In this document: positions 16,920 to 26,277 of the stretch, one piece after another
How positions within the stretch are numbered: position 1 is the stretch's first letter
How the letters are laid out: the number at the start of each line of letters is the position of its first letter
Source of the DNA: Oleispira antarctica RB-8
GTDB taxonomy: Bacteria > Pseudomonadota > Gammaproteobacteria > Pseudomonadales > Oceanobacteraceae
Reading direction: 5' to 3'
NCBI GenBank assembly: GCA_000967895.1
Contig: FO203512.1
Span: 1,573,350 to 1,637,349 of the forward strand
DNA: 64,000 nt
Program-made: the position numbers and the translations under genes
The notes under the pieces: generated by a model
The model's database searches: none
Seen by the model: only the letters and a program-made list of their open reading frames with translations
What the model was told of the DNA's origin: nothing

Positions 16920-19790
16920 TTAAACCAATTCTTTTTTCATGAGTTCTAACGTATCACGCCATTGATTTTCTTGGGCCCATTGTTGCAAACGAATAATTGA
17001 TTCAATGGCTTTTTGATACAAGTTTTCACAATCTATCAGCTCTTGATTTTTCAGCCCCGTCTCCAATTGTTCTAACGTATGCATTAAACAGGGAGTACCG
17101 CAGTAGCGAGTTGCGCCGTGGATTTTGTGAATGTGTTGCAATAACGGTTCTTGTTGTTGCCCCTGCCATAAACTTTGTATTTCTGGCAGATCATTGGTTA
17201 AGCCTTCGAGTAACATGTTAAACATATCAATGGCGAGGTCGAGCTTATTGTTTGCTAAGCGCATCGCATATCGCGGATCAAATATCAGACATTCTTCCTC
17301 TCGATCTTTCTCACTTAAATCTGTATTTCCAGTTGTATCATGTAATATTTTCTGCGCGTAAGGTTGGATTTTCTCTGGCAAGGTAATGTGGGTATTGCTG
17401 TTGCAATGAAAGCCTGTCCAGCGCTCAATACACTGCATTAATTGATCATTATTGATGGGCTTAGTTTGGTAGTCGTTCATGCCTATTTGTAAAATTTTAT
17501 CTTTTTCATCAGCAATGGCGTGAGCGGTTAGGGCGATAATAGGCAATTCTTTAGACGTCTTTTTCAACCGAATTAATTGCGTGGCTTCTAAGCCGTTCAT
17601 ACCTGGCATTTGAATATCCATAAAAATCATATCGATATCGTGTTGTTCAAGCTCCAGCAGTGCTTGTGGGCCAGAGTCTGCGGCAATTACTTTAATTCCC
17701 ATATCTTCTAATAATACGGTAACCAGTTTTAGATTGGCTTCGTTATCATCCACGGCTAAAATCGTTGGCGCAGGCATTTGAATGCGTTCTTGGTTATTAC
17801 TATGGGTCTGACTTAATTCAATGTTTAAACTCAAACCGAGGGCGCTGAATAACTTTCGACCTTGTAAGGGCTTAGATAAAGATTGGTACGCGCCGAGTTT
17901 TTGGGCGTATTCCAGTTCTTCTGAAATAGCACTGTTGACCAAGGCGATGATCGGAATGTTGTAGTTGTTCACTTGCTTAAATAACGTGGCCGTTTTCGTG
18001 TGGTACAGCTCCTTACGACTTAAACCAATAATAACGGCATTTGCTGGGTCGCCATTTCGATGTTTACGTAAAAGAGATTGTAATAAAATATCACTATTAT
18101 CGGTATCGCTATAGCGAATTTTCCATTGTTCTAAAAGGTGCGTAATGCTTAGGCGAGTACTTGAAGATGACTCCATCACCAGTACTTGCTGTCCTTTTAG
18201 TTCTTGCATAGGCACTGCTTGCTGACGAGATTTTTTTAACGTGACTGAAAAAGAAAAGGTCGCGCCTTCCCCTTCAGCACTCTGTACGCCAATGTCACCG
18301 TTCATTGCTTTCACTAAATGCTGGCTAATAACTAAGCCTAAGCCCGTACCACCAAATTGGCGGGTTGTGCTGGAGTCAGCTTGGCTAAAGGCGCGGAAGA
18401 GTTTGGTTTGCTGTTCATCGGTTAAGCCGATGCCAGTATCGGTGATTTCAAACTTTACGCTTGCTTGATTGATGTCTTCATCTTCAATAATAACGCGTAC
18501 GGTAATATTCCCTCGCGGGGTAAACTTAATAGCATTGGAAATTAAATTAGTCAGAACCTGTTTTATTCTTAAGGGGTCTCCAGTTAAAAACTGGGGTACA
18601 TCAGAATAAATAAGACTGACCAGCTCGAGAGATTTTTTATGTGCTTCTGGGGCATTGATCGTCAATACATCTTCGAGTACTTCACGCACATTAAAATCAA
18701 TATTTTCTAATACCAGTTTACCGGCATCAATTTTTGAAAGATCGAGAATGTCATTAATAATCGTCAGTAGGCCATTGGCAGACTTTTCAATAGTGTTCAG
18801 GTGATCGGTTTTTCTTTGATCGCTTTGGTCTTTCAATAAAATACGGGTAAAGCCTAATATGCCATTTAAAGGCGTTCGAATTTCGTGGCTAATATTGGTT
18901 AAAAATTCTGATTTAATACGACTGACTTCTAATGCTTCTTTACGGGCGATATTCAATTCAATGTTTTGGATTTCGATATTATCTAATGTTTCTCGAATGT
19001 CGTGCGTCGCCTGTTCGATATTTTGTTGGTGCTCTGTCTTAGTGCGCTGAATCGCAATCGCCATCGCATTAATGCCAGCGGCTAATGTTTGGAACTCATC
19101 GCCACTATTGACATGGACGCGAGCATCAATTTTTCCATCACCGATTGCGCCTACACAGTCAACCATGTCTTGAATGGGAAGCGATATACTTCGACTCATC
19201 CTAATCGCTAATATTAGACATAGAATAAGCGTCGCGAGTACCGTTGCAATACTGGTGGCTAAGTGTTGATATTTTGCAATTTGAGTATTGGAAAGCGACA
19301 ATTCAATTTCAATCCAGCCCAGTAAATTGTCGTTAATATTTTGCTGTTGGTAAAGCGGTTCTGCAATCCCTTCGATCAAATCAATATTTTGAGTGAATAT
19401 TGGGGCCTTAATTCGAATACTGCTGTCGGTTGTAGAAAGCTGCAATTGTCCATTTTTGAACTGAGTATTGCCAATGAATTTGGTGATCATTTTGGGTCCC
19501 GCATACGCGAGAATTTGTCCGTCTTTATTGAGAATCCTAGCGGCACGTAAATCACGTTCTTCTAATAAATTATTGGCAAGATTTTGTAATAATTGATTAT
19601 TACCAGAGATAACACCATATTCACTGGTAGGAGCCGCTTGTTTTGCAATGGCTAGGCCACGCTCTTGTAATAGAAGATCAATGTCGCTCATGCGCTGAAT
19701 GATGAAAAAACCGCCTAGAAATAACGATACAATCAGGCCGGGTAATAATACCAAAGCAAGAATTCGATTTTGCAGTTTCCAATTTTTCAT
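16920..19790 (-). CDS. gacS: Hybrid sensor histidine kinase GacS/BarA
   Basis: A 956-residue tripartite sensor kinase. Two transmembrane helices (about 10-32 and 178-198) flank a periplasmic sensor, followed by HAMP (about 199-250). HisKA carries the phospho-acceptor His302 in SHEIRTPLNG. The ATPase domain has N- and G-boxes (LISNAIKFTPRG, DTGIGLTDEQ, GGTGLGLVISQ). A degenerate receiver (about 535-650) lacks the acidic pocket, then a true receiver has DD at 681-682 and phospho-Asp725 in FMDIQMPGMNG. The C-terminal Hpt domain has His888. In Pseudomonas and E. coli this kinase drives GacA/UvrY and the small RNAs that titrate CsrA/RsmA. Confidence 0.93.
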   Translation of the reverse strand: MKNWKLQNRILALVLLPGLIVSLFLGGFFIIQRMSDIDLLLQERGLAIAKQAAPTSEYGVISGNNQLLQNLANNLLEERDLRAARILNKDGQILAYAGPKMITKFIGNTQFKNGQLQLSTTDSSIRIKAPIFTQNIDLIEGIAEPLYQQQNINDNLLGWIEIELSLSNTQIAKYQHLATSIATVLATLILCLILAIRMSRSISLPIQDMVDCVGAIGDGKIDARVHVNSGDEFQTLAAGINAMAIAIQRTKTEHQQNIEQATHDIRETLDNIEIQNIELNIARKEALEVSRIKSEFLTNISHEIRTPLNGILGFTRILLKDQSDQRKTDHLNTIEKSANGLLTIINDILDLSKIDAGKLVLENIDFNVREVLEDVLTINAPEAHKKSLELVSLIYSDVPQFLTGDPLRIKQVLTNLISNAIKFTPRGNITVRVIIEDEDINQASVKFEITDTGIGLTDEQQTKLFRAFSQADSSTTRQFGGTGLGLVISQHLVKAMNGDIGVQSAEGEGATFSFSVTLKKSRQQAVPMQELKGQQVLVMESSSSTRLSITHLLEQWKIRYSDTDNSDILLQSLLRKHRNGDPANAVIIGLSRKELYHTKTATLFKQVNNYNIPIIALVNSAISEELEYAQKLGAYQSLSKPLQGRKLFSALGLSLNIELSQTHSNNQERIQMPAPTILAVDDNEANLKLVTVLLEDMGIKVIAADSGPQALLELEQHDIDMIFMDIQMPGMNGLEATQLIRLKKTSKELPIIALTAHAIADEKDKILQIGMNDYQTKPINNDQLMQCIERWTGFHCNSNTHITLPEKIQPYAQKILHDTTGNTDLSEKDREEECLIFDPRYAMRLANNKLDLAIDMFNMLLEGLTNDLPEIQSLWQGQQQEPLLQHIHKIHGATRYCGTPCLMHTLEQLETGLKNQELIDCENLYQKAIESIIRLQQWAQENQWRDTLELMKKELV

Positions 19791-20019
19791 GCAATGTCCA
19801 TTTTTCAGCAGTTCTTCTTATTTTGATCAGATTTACAGGTCCAGATTCGTCATTAACTTACTCAGAATAATTTTTAATTCAAGCGTTTAGAAAAACGATT
19901 GAGTATAAGTAAATTTCGAATCGATATTACAATTCAGATAGAATCAGGATTAGAATCCATGACTTTCATTATATGTAATTTTAATCTTGTCATTATTTAT
20001 TAACAAATAGGACGCTCTT

Positions 20020-20916
20020 GTGACCCACATTGTATACCCAACGATTGATGCATGCATCGGTCAGACGCCTTTAGTTCGCTTGCAGCGTTTAAATGAGGGC
20101 AGTAGTAATACCATTTTGTTAAAGCTTGAAGGTAATAACCCGGCAGGTTCAGTGAAAGACCGTGCAGCCTTGAGTATGATTGTAAAGGCTGAAGAGCGAG
20201 GCCATATTCATGCTGGGGATACTTTAATAGAAGCGACCAGTGGTAATACCGGTATTGCACTCGCCATGGTGGCGGCGATAAAGGGTTACCGCATGATCTT
20301 AATCATGCCGGATAATCTCAGCATGGAGCGTCGCTGGGCGATGCAGGCTTACGGTGCTGAGTTGATTTTAGTGACCAAAGAGCAGGGAATGGAAGGCGCA
20401 CGTGATATGGCATTGAGGATGGAAGCGGAAGGTGAAGGCAAAGTGCTTAACCAGTTTGCTAACAGTGATAATCCATTAGCCCATTACGAGACGACAGGAC
20501 CTGAGATTTGGCAGCAAACTCAAGGTCAGATCACCCATTTTGTTAGTGCTATGGGCACGACAGGCACCATTATGGGGACGTCTCGATTCTTAAAAGAAAA
20601 AAATGAAGCCATTCAAATTATTGGCTTGCAGCCGCAAGAAGGCGCGAGTATTCCTGGTATTCGCCGCTGGCCTGAAGAATACTTACCGAGTATTTTTGAT
20701 GCCAGCCGAGTCGATCAAGTCATTGATATCAATCAGCAAGACGCAGAGCACACCATGAAAGCGCTAGCGACTCAAGAAGGCATTTTTTGTGGAGTCTCTT
20801 CAGGTGGGTCGGTAGCAGGCGCCTTGCAATTAAGTGCTCAGGTTGAAAATGCGACGATTGTGGCGATTATCTGTGACCGCGGTGATCGTTATTTATCCAC
20901 AGGTGTCTTTTCTTAA
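20020..20916 (+). CDS. cysM: Cysteine synthase B
   Basis: A 298-residue PLP-dependent O-acetylserine sulfhydrylase. The PLP lysine lies in NPAGSVKDRAAL; TSGNTGIALAMVAA and the phosphate-binding GTTGTIMGT are intact. The short IIGLQPQEGASIPGIRRWP region is typical of CysM, which can use thiosulfate as well as sulfide. It begins at a GTG with AGGA seven bases upstream. It is divergent from gacS, as cysM is in Pseudomonas. The serine acetyltransferase that supplies its substrate, cysE, is at 39616. Confidence 0.95.
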   Translation: MTHIVYPTIDACIGQTPLVRLQRLNEGSSNTILLKLEGNNPAGSVKDRAALSMIVKAEERGHIHAGDTLIEATSGNTGIALAMVAAIKGYRMILIMPDNLSMERRWAMQAYGAELILVTKEQGMEGARDMALRMEAEGEGKVLNQFANSDNPLAHYETTGPEIWQQTQGQITHFVSAMGTTGTIMGTSRFLKEKNEAIQIIGLQPQEGASIPGIRRWPEEYLPSIFDASRVDQVIDINQQDAEHTMKALATQEGIFCGVSSGGSVAGALQLSAQVENATIVAIICDRGDRYLSTGVFS

Positions 20917-21051
20917 TTGCCTTTTTAAATAATATTACTGAGTTATTCTTTTTAACGGGCGTGCTGATGGCTATGTTAAAAAATGTAAGGGCAATTGAAT
21001 TCATTGTCATTGCCCCCATCTTACTGCAAACGCTTGATTTTGAAGGCCAAC

Positions 21052-22476
21052 GTGAAAAAAATACTGACATTAACCGTGCATGACCTTGCATCGGACGGAC
21101 ACGGCATCGCGCGCTCTGGGCGCGATGTGTATTTCATACCTGGAGCTTTACCCGGGGAAACCGTGATCGCTGAGATGTTGGAGCGTAAACGAAAAATTTG
21201 GTATTGCCGTCTTGTCTCTATCGAGCAAGTCAGCGAACATCGAGTTGAGCCTTTCTGCCCACACTACAAACGCTGTGGAGGGTGCGATTTACAACATCTA
21301 GCGTATGACCAACAGGTCGTTCTAAAACAGCAAAGAGTCGCGCGGGAGCTCAGCCGTCAAGGTATTGAAATTGAACACTGGGATGCCCCTCTTATTGCTA
21401 AAGACCAGCAATGGCACTATCGCCGTCGTGCACGTTTAGGTATTCGCTATAACAAGTCCGATAAAGAAGTCTTTATCGGTTTTCGAGAAAGCCAAAGTAA
21501 ACACCTCACCAATATTGATATTTGCCCAGTACTCGTTGAACATGCCGCACTAGATTGGCAAGCTTGGCGCGGTCGTTTGGCGCAGCTTGAAGGTATTTCT
21601 CGTTTCACTCATATCGAAGTATTGCAAGCTAGCGAACGCTTGGTGCTGGTATTTAGAGTGCTGAAGAAGCTCACAGATAACGATCGCAAGCGTTTACAAA
21701 GCTGGGCCGTTGAATTAGACATCGACATTTATATTCGCCCCGACGATGAGCAGCCATTAGAAGTTATCAACGAGGTTATCAGCCCCTTAACACATAATGT
21801 GCTAGGCCATGATTTAACGATTCATCCTGATTACTTTGTGCAGGTGAATAAGACGATTAATCAGTTGATGGTGGCTGAGGCCAAAGCTTGGTTAGCGCCT
21901 GAAGCCGGTTCTCGTGTTTGGGATCTGTATGCTGGTCACGGTAATTTCTCTGTGCCGTTAGCACAAGATGCCATCGTTGATGCCGTAGAAGTCAGTGATG
22001 AAATGGTGCAGGCGATTGAGCAGCATGCTCAGCAATTGTGCACAGATTCAGATGTAAGGGGTAATAAGGGTGATCGTGGTCTCATTGCGCATAAGGCCGA
22101 CTTGTCAAATAGCGACAGCTTAAGTAGCTTGCCTAATCCTGACTATGTCTTGTTAGATCCACCAAGAGCTGGGGCGAGTGCTTGTATCGATGAGCTGATT
22201 AAGCGGAAAGCCAAGCGCATGGTTTATGTATCATGTGATCCTGCGACACTGGCACGCGACTTGAAAGCACTTAGTGATGATTTTGATGTCGAACGAATTA
22301 CAATTCTAGACATGTTTCCTCATACTCATCATATCGAAACTATGGTGTTATTGGTGCCGGCTAGGAAAAGCGGTCAGGGTCGTACGAAAATGATGAATGA
22401 CAAATTGAAAACCCAAGCTAAAACTCAGAGCAAAGCCAAAGAGAAAGGAGCATCTCGTGGTAAAAGTAAGAGATGA
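21052..22476 (+). CDS. rlmD: 23S rRNA (uracil(1939)-C5)-methyltransferase RlmD
   Basis: A 474-residue SAM-dependent RNA methyltransferase (RumA). An N-terminal TRAM-like domain is followed by the Fe-S cysteines in FCPHYKRCGGCDLQH with a further Cys later (DICPV). The methyltransferase domain has DLYAGHGNFSVPLA, LLDPPRAGA and the catalytic Cys in YVSCDPATLARDL. I use GTG 21052, five bases after GAAGG; the frame opens earlier at 20995 without family support. A basic Lys/Gln-rich tail (about 30 residues) follows the fold. Its end overlaps relA by 20 bp. Confidence 0.94.
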   Translation: MKKILTLTVHDLASDGHGIARSGRDVYFIPGALPGETVIAEMLERKRKIWYCRLVSIEQVSEHRVEPFCPHYKRCGGCDLQHLAYDQQVVLKQQRVARELSRQGIEIEHWDAPLIAKDQQWHYRRRARLGIRYNKSDKEVFIGFRESQSKHLTNIDICPVLVEHAALDWQAWRGRLAQLEGISRFTHIEVLQASERLVLVFRVLKKLTDNDRKRLQSWAVELDIDIYIRPDDEQPLEVINEVISPLTHNVLGHDLTIHPDYFVQVNKTINQLMVAEAKAWLAPEAGSRVWDLYAGHGNFSVPLAQDAIVDAVEVSDEMVQAIEQHAQQLCTDSDVRGNKGDRGLIAHKADLSNSDSLSSLPNPDYVLLDPPRAGASACIDELIKRKAKRMVYVSCDPATLARDLKALSDDFDVERITILDMFPHTHHIETMVLLVPARKSGQGRTKMMNDKLKTQAKTQSKAKEKGASRGKSKR

Positions 22477-24691
22477 TCAACCCTTAAAGCATAACGGTAA
22501 AATAAACGTCGATGCTTGGTTAGATAAAATTTGCACGGAAGCTGACATTCTAGAGCCTGAAAAGCTCCGTCATGCGTTAGTGGTTGCTAAAATCATTGCC
22601 GAGGACGCGGTAGAAAATAGCACTTATTGGACCATAGACAGTGCCCAGATGGGGCTGGAAATGGCTCAGATCCTAGCGGAGCTGCAGCTTGATGAAGCCT
22701 CTATTTTAGCGGCAATCTTGTATCGTGCTGTAAGAGAAGGGCGTTTATCCCTCGTACAAGTGCGCAAAGATTTTGACGACGAAGTTGCGACCCTCATTGA
22801 GGGGGTATTACGCATGGCTGCGATTAATGCCATTCAAAATACGTCAGAAGAACCGGTTTTAGGTCAGCGTGAAGCTCAGGTGGATAACCTACGCAAGATG
22901 CTGGTTTCTGTGATTGACGATGTGCGCGTTGCCTTGATCAAACTCGCCGAAAGGACGGCCGCTATTCGTGCGGTTAAAGATGCCCCTGAAAGTAAGCGTA
23001 TTAAGGTCGCCCGAGAAGTTTTTAATATTTATGGCCCCTTGGCTCACCGCCTAGGTATTGGCCATTTAAAATGGGAACTCGAAGATGTTGCTTTTCGTTA
23101 TTTAGAGCCTCTTGCGTATCAAAAAATTGCCACATTATTAGACGAAAAACGATTAGCGCGACAGGACTACATTGCCAATGTCGTCAAAACAATCACTAAT
23201 GAATTAGAAAGTTCGGGAATTGAATGCGAGGTTAATGGCCGAGCTAAGCATATCTACAGTATTTGGCGCAAAATGAAACGCAAGAATATTGAGTTCTCAC
23301 AAGTGTATGACGTGCGTGCTGTGCGTATTTTAGTACCTACTTTGCGTGACTGTTATGCGGCACTGGGTATTATTCATTCCTTATGGCGACATATCCCCAA
23401 CGAATTTGATGACTACATTGCTAACCCCAAAGAAAATGGTTATCAGTCTTTGCATACCGCGGTCATAGGCCCCGGTGGTAAAGGTATGGAAGTGCAAATA
23501 CGTACCCAAGAGATGCATGAAGATGCTGAACTTGGTGTTTGTGCGCACTGGAAATACAAAGGCACCGATACCATTGCCAAAGACCAAGCGTATGAACAAA
23601 AAATTGCTTGGTTGCGTCAAGTCGTAGAATGGCATGAAGAAATTGGTGACTTACCTGAGCTAATGACAGATTTACGCTCGGATATTAATCCTGACCGCAT
23701 CTATATCTTTACACCCGATGGGCACGTGGTCGATTTACCCCCCAGTGCCACGCCGATTGATTTTGCGTATCGTGTACATACCGAAATTGGCCACCGCACT
23801 CGAGGTGCAAAAGTGAATGGCCGGATTGTGCCATTAACGTATCAATTAAAAACCGGTGAACAAGTTGAAATTCTAACGGCTAAAGAAGGGCGACCGAGCC
23901 GTGACTGGATGAATCAAGATTCTGGTTATATTAATACTGCTCGCGCTCGTGCCAAAGTTGCACACTGGTTTAAGTTACAAGCGAAAGATACCAATCAAGA
24001 AGAAGGTCGCCAGTTATTAATGCGCGAACTGGATCGCTTAGATCTCGTGCGTCAGCCTTTGGCAGGGGTTGCCAAAGCCATGAATATGAAAACGACCGGT
24101 GATTTATTTGCGGGTATCGGAGCCGGTGACATTCGCCTTGGTCAAGTCGTTAGGTACATTGTGCGCCAAGCGGATATTAAGCAGCCTCAGCAAGAGCTGC
24201 CATTAGTTAAGCCTTCTATAAAAACCAGTAAGAACGATGATATTACTATTCAAGGAGTTGGGCATTTATTAACTCAAATCGCGACGTGCTGTAAGCCTGT
24301 GCCAGGGGATGATATTTCTGGGTATGTCACTGTAGGGCGTGGTGTGAGTGTGCATCGTCAAGATTGTGAAAATTTAATGCATCTCGAAATGATGGAGCCG
24401 CAGCGTATTATTGCAGTGAACTGGGGTGGTAAAGTCAGTCAAATATATCCGGTCGATGTGGATATCAGTGCATATGATAGAACCGGTTTATTAAGGGATG
24501 TTAGCTTGGTATTAGCCGACAGTGGTGTGAACGTGGTCTCTGTGAATACTAAATCTGAGCAAAAAGACCATTTGGCTCATATGCAAATCACGGTAGAAAT
24601 TGATAGTTTGTCAAAGTTAGGCCGCGTATTAAACAAGCTTAACCAGCTACCGAATGTGTTAACTGTACGCCGAGCTCGCAATAATGGATAA
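22457..24691 (+). CDS. relA: (p)ppGpp synthetase RelA
   Basis: A 744-residue stringent-response enzyme that makes (p)ppGpp on starved ribosomes. The N-terminal hydrolase domain is degenerate (AILYRAVREG replaces the HD motif), so it should be synthetase-only. The synthetase domain has NEFDDYIANPKENGYQSLHT with the RelA-type acidic EXDD motif. The TGS domain (IYIFTPDGHVVDLPPSATP), zinc-finger/helical region (CCKPVPGDDI) and C-terminal ACT/RRM-like domain follow. AAAGGAG lies six bases before GTG 22457. It overlaps rlmD upstream and mazG downstream, indicating one operon. Confidence 0.96.
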   Translation: MVKVRDDQPLKHNGKINVDAWLDKICTEADILEPEKLRHALVVAKIIAEDAVENSTYWTIDSAQMGLEMAQILAELQLDEASILAAILYRAVREGRLSLVQVRKDFDDEVATLIEGVLRMAAINAIQNTSEEPVLGQREAQVDNLRKMLVSVIDDVRVALIKLAERTAAIRAVKDAPESKRIKVAREVFNIYGPLAHRLGIGHLKWELEDVAFRYLEPLAYQKIATLLDEKRLARQDYIANVVKTITNELESSGIECEVNGRAKHIYSIWRKMKRKNIEFSQVYDVRAVRILVPTLRDCYAALGIIHSLWRHIPNEFDDYIANPKENGYQSLHTAVIGPGGKGMEVQIRTQEMHEDAELGVCAHWKYKGTDTIAKDQAYEQKIAWLRQVVEWHEEIGDLPELMTDLRSDINPDRIYIFTPDGHVVDLPPSATPIDFAYRVHTEIGHRTRGAKVNGRIVPLTYQLKTGEQVEILTAKEGRPSRDWMNQDSGYINTARARAKVAHWFKLQAKDTNQEEGRQLLMRELDRLDLVRQPLAGVAKAMNMKTTGDLFAGIGAGDIRLGQVVRYIVRQADIKQPQQELPLVKPSIKTSKNDDITIQGVGHLLTQIATCCKPVPGDDISGYVTVGRGVSVHRQDCENLMHLEMMEPQRIIAVNWGGKVSQIYPVDVDISAYDRTGLLRDVSLVLADSGVNVVSVNTKSEQKDHLAHMQITVEIDSLSKLGRVLNKLNQLPNVLTVRRARNNG

Positions 24692-25607
24692 CGTCGTCAC
24701 CGATAAAAAGTATGATCTAAAAGACCTCGTCTATTTAATGCAACGCTTACGTGATCCTGAGAGTGGTTGCCCTTGGGACATTAAGCAAACTTTCGACTCG
24801 ATTATTCCACATACGCTAGAAGAAGCGCATGAAGTGGCGGAAGCGATTGAGTCTCAGGATTGGCCACATGTGGAAGAAGAGCTTGGGGATTTGTTATTTC
24901 AGGTGATTTTTTATAGTCAGTTGGGTGATGAACAGACTTTGTTTGATTTTTCATCGGTGATCCATGTATTAGTGACTAAGCTCGTTCGTCGCCATCCTCA
25001 TGTGTTTCCCTCAGGTGATTTACACGCTAAGCGCGATCTTGATAGCTGCCCAACCGATGCCGAAATTAATGCCCAGTGGCAAATTATCAAGCAGCAAGAG
25101 AAAGCGTTAAAAGCTGAAGCAGGCAGGTTGAAATTAAAAAAGTCTGAAGCATTTGAGCTGGTGGATTATTTAAACGACATTCCTACGTCATTACCCGAAC
25201 TAACCCGCGCCGATAAAATTCAAAAAATGGTATCCATGCGCGGATTTGATTGGAGTGAAATACAAGGGGTTCTTGATAAGGTTCGCGAAGAATTACAGGA
25301 AGTCGAAGAAGAAATTGAACAAGCCGATGTTCAGCGTTTACAGCATGAAGTCGGAGATTTATTGTTTGCTTCTGTTAATGTCGCTCGTCATTTAGGCATT
25401 AATCCTGAGCAAGCGTTGGGACAAGCGAATCGCCGTTTTAGCGAGCGCTACAGCCTAGTCGCAGAAAGTTTAGCGGCACAGAATCGCAGCTTGGAGTTGG
25501 GGAATAGTAACCACGTAAGCAGTGATGAAATGGAGCAGGCATGGAATGAGGCTAAAAAGCTGCACCCACAACGGTTGGCTCAGCTTGCCGCTGCAAATGA
25601 TGTTTAA
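24684..25607 (+). CDS. mazG: Nucleoside triphosphate pyrophosphohydrolase MazG
   Basis: A 307-residue MazG with two MazG folds. The first has GCPWDIKQTFDSI and HTLEEAHEVAEAIE...EELGDLLFQVIF (metal-binding EExxE...ExxD). The second has EEVEEEIEQADVQRLQHEVGDLLFASVNVARHL. MazG hydrolyses non-canonical and canonical NTPs and can lower (p)ppGpp by using up GTP, which fits its location with relA. It is longer than E. coli MazG because of a linker insertion. The ATG overlaps the relA stop. Confidence 0.94.
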   Translation: MDNVVTDKKYDLKDLVYLMQRLRDPESGCPWDIKQTFDSIIPHTLEEAHEVAEAIESQDWPHVEEELGDLLFQVIFYSQLGDEQTLFDFSSVIHVLVTKLVRRHPHVFPSGDLHAKRDLDSCPTDAEINAQWQIIKQQEKALKAEAGRLKLKKSEAFELVDYLNDIPTSLPELTRADKIQKMVSMRGFDWSEIQGVLDKVREELQEVEEEIEQADVQRLQHEVGDLLFASVNVARHLGINPEQALGQANRRFSERYSLVAESLAAQNRSLELGNSNHVSSDEMEQAWNEAKKLHPQRLAQLAAANDV

Positions 25608-25625
25608 TCCATGCTAACCCAAGTA

Positions 25626-25970
25626 TTAATGAGTCGAAGACTCTTTGGATTCATTAATGTGTTTTAAATGCTTACGCGTTAGGTTCAAGAACTTAGGCGT
25701 CGGGCCGATATCTGCGTACATTGGGTCGCCTTCTTCATCGCAGGCGACGATCTCTTTACCTTCAATATAAGGAAAGCTGCTGGTAACTTCTGTTAGTGCG
25801 CTGCTGATTAAATCACGTAATAAATTTTCTCGCGGATACTTGGGAAACATTTCACACAATGCCTCTAAACGAGCTGCATCTTCTACAGACAACTTGATCT
25901 GATAACCTTCATCACTGAGCTGTCCTGCAAATTCTGTTTCCCAATATTTCATCAATGTATTCAATTTCAT
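25626..25970 (-). CDS. Conserved hypothetical protein
   Basis: A 114-residue soluble protein. A first half of amphipathic helices (LSVEDAARLEALCEMFPKYP, then LLRDLISSALTEV) resembles a small ribbon-helix or dimerisation module. The second half has FPYIEGKEIVACDEEGD and IGPTPKFLNLTRKHLKHI. I recall similar short proteins in Pseudomonas with the dubious label 'type 1 pili tip component', but nothing in the sequence supports a pilus role. It converges with mazG (19-bp gap) and no partner is evident. Confidence 0.7.
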   Translation of the reverse strand: MKLNTLMKYWETEFAGQLSDEGYQIKLSVEDAARLEALCEMFPKYPRENLLRDLISSALTEVTSSFPYIEGKEIVACDEEGDPMYADIGPTPKFLNLTRKHLKHINESKESSTH

Positions 25971-26277
25971 AATAAAGCCTTTTTATTTCTTATGCCGTGA
26001 TTCCTTAAGTTTAGACGTTAAGCATTAACTTATGTTTAGTAATAACAAAGTGTTACTAAATAGTTGTATAAGCTGATGAAGTGTATAACTTATAAGTGGC
26101 AGGTTTTATGAGGCATCGATTTATTTATGCTCTGCTGCCCACGCTTATTGTGTTTTGAAAGTGGTCAATTACGAGTTGAAGCAGTGGCGTGGCCGAATTT
26201 GTTTTATGCTTACATTTATCATATAGCCTAAATGTCAGCATTAGTTTAACCATTATCTTAATTAAGAGGACGCTGGA
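25971..26277. other. Intergenic region upstream of ppc
   Basis: A 307-bp AT-rich spacer between the divergent hypothetical gene and ppc. It contains a likely ppc promoter (TTGTTT at 26199-26204, 17-bp spacer, TATAGC at 26222-26227) and an imperfect palindrome around TAGTAA/TTACTA (about 26037-26058). The ppc ribosome-binding site AGAGGA is at 26265-26270. No gene was seen. Confidence 0.4.

Noticed and set aside
16920-19790. The first receiver-like domain of GacS as a sign of gene damage.
   Set aside because: A degenerate receiver in this position is normal for GacS-type kinases; the second receiver and Hpt domain are intact.
26108-26158. A 16-codon ORF upstream of ppc that looks like a signal peptide.
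   Set aside because: No ribosome-binding site, no downstream continuation and it lies upstream of the likely ppc promoter; probably chance.
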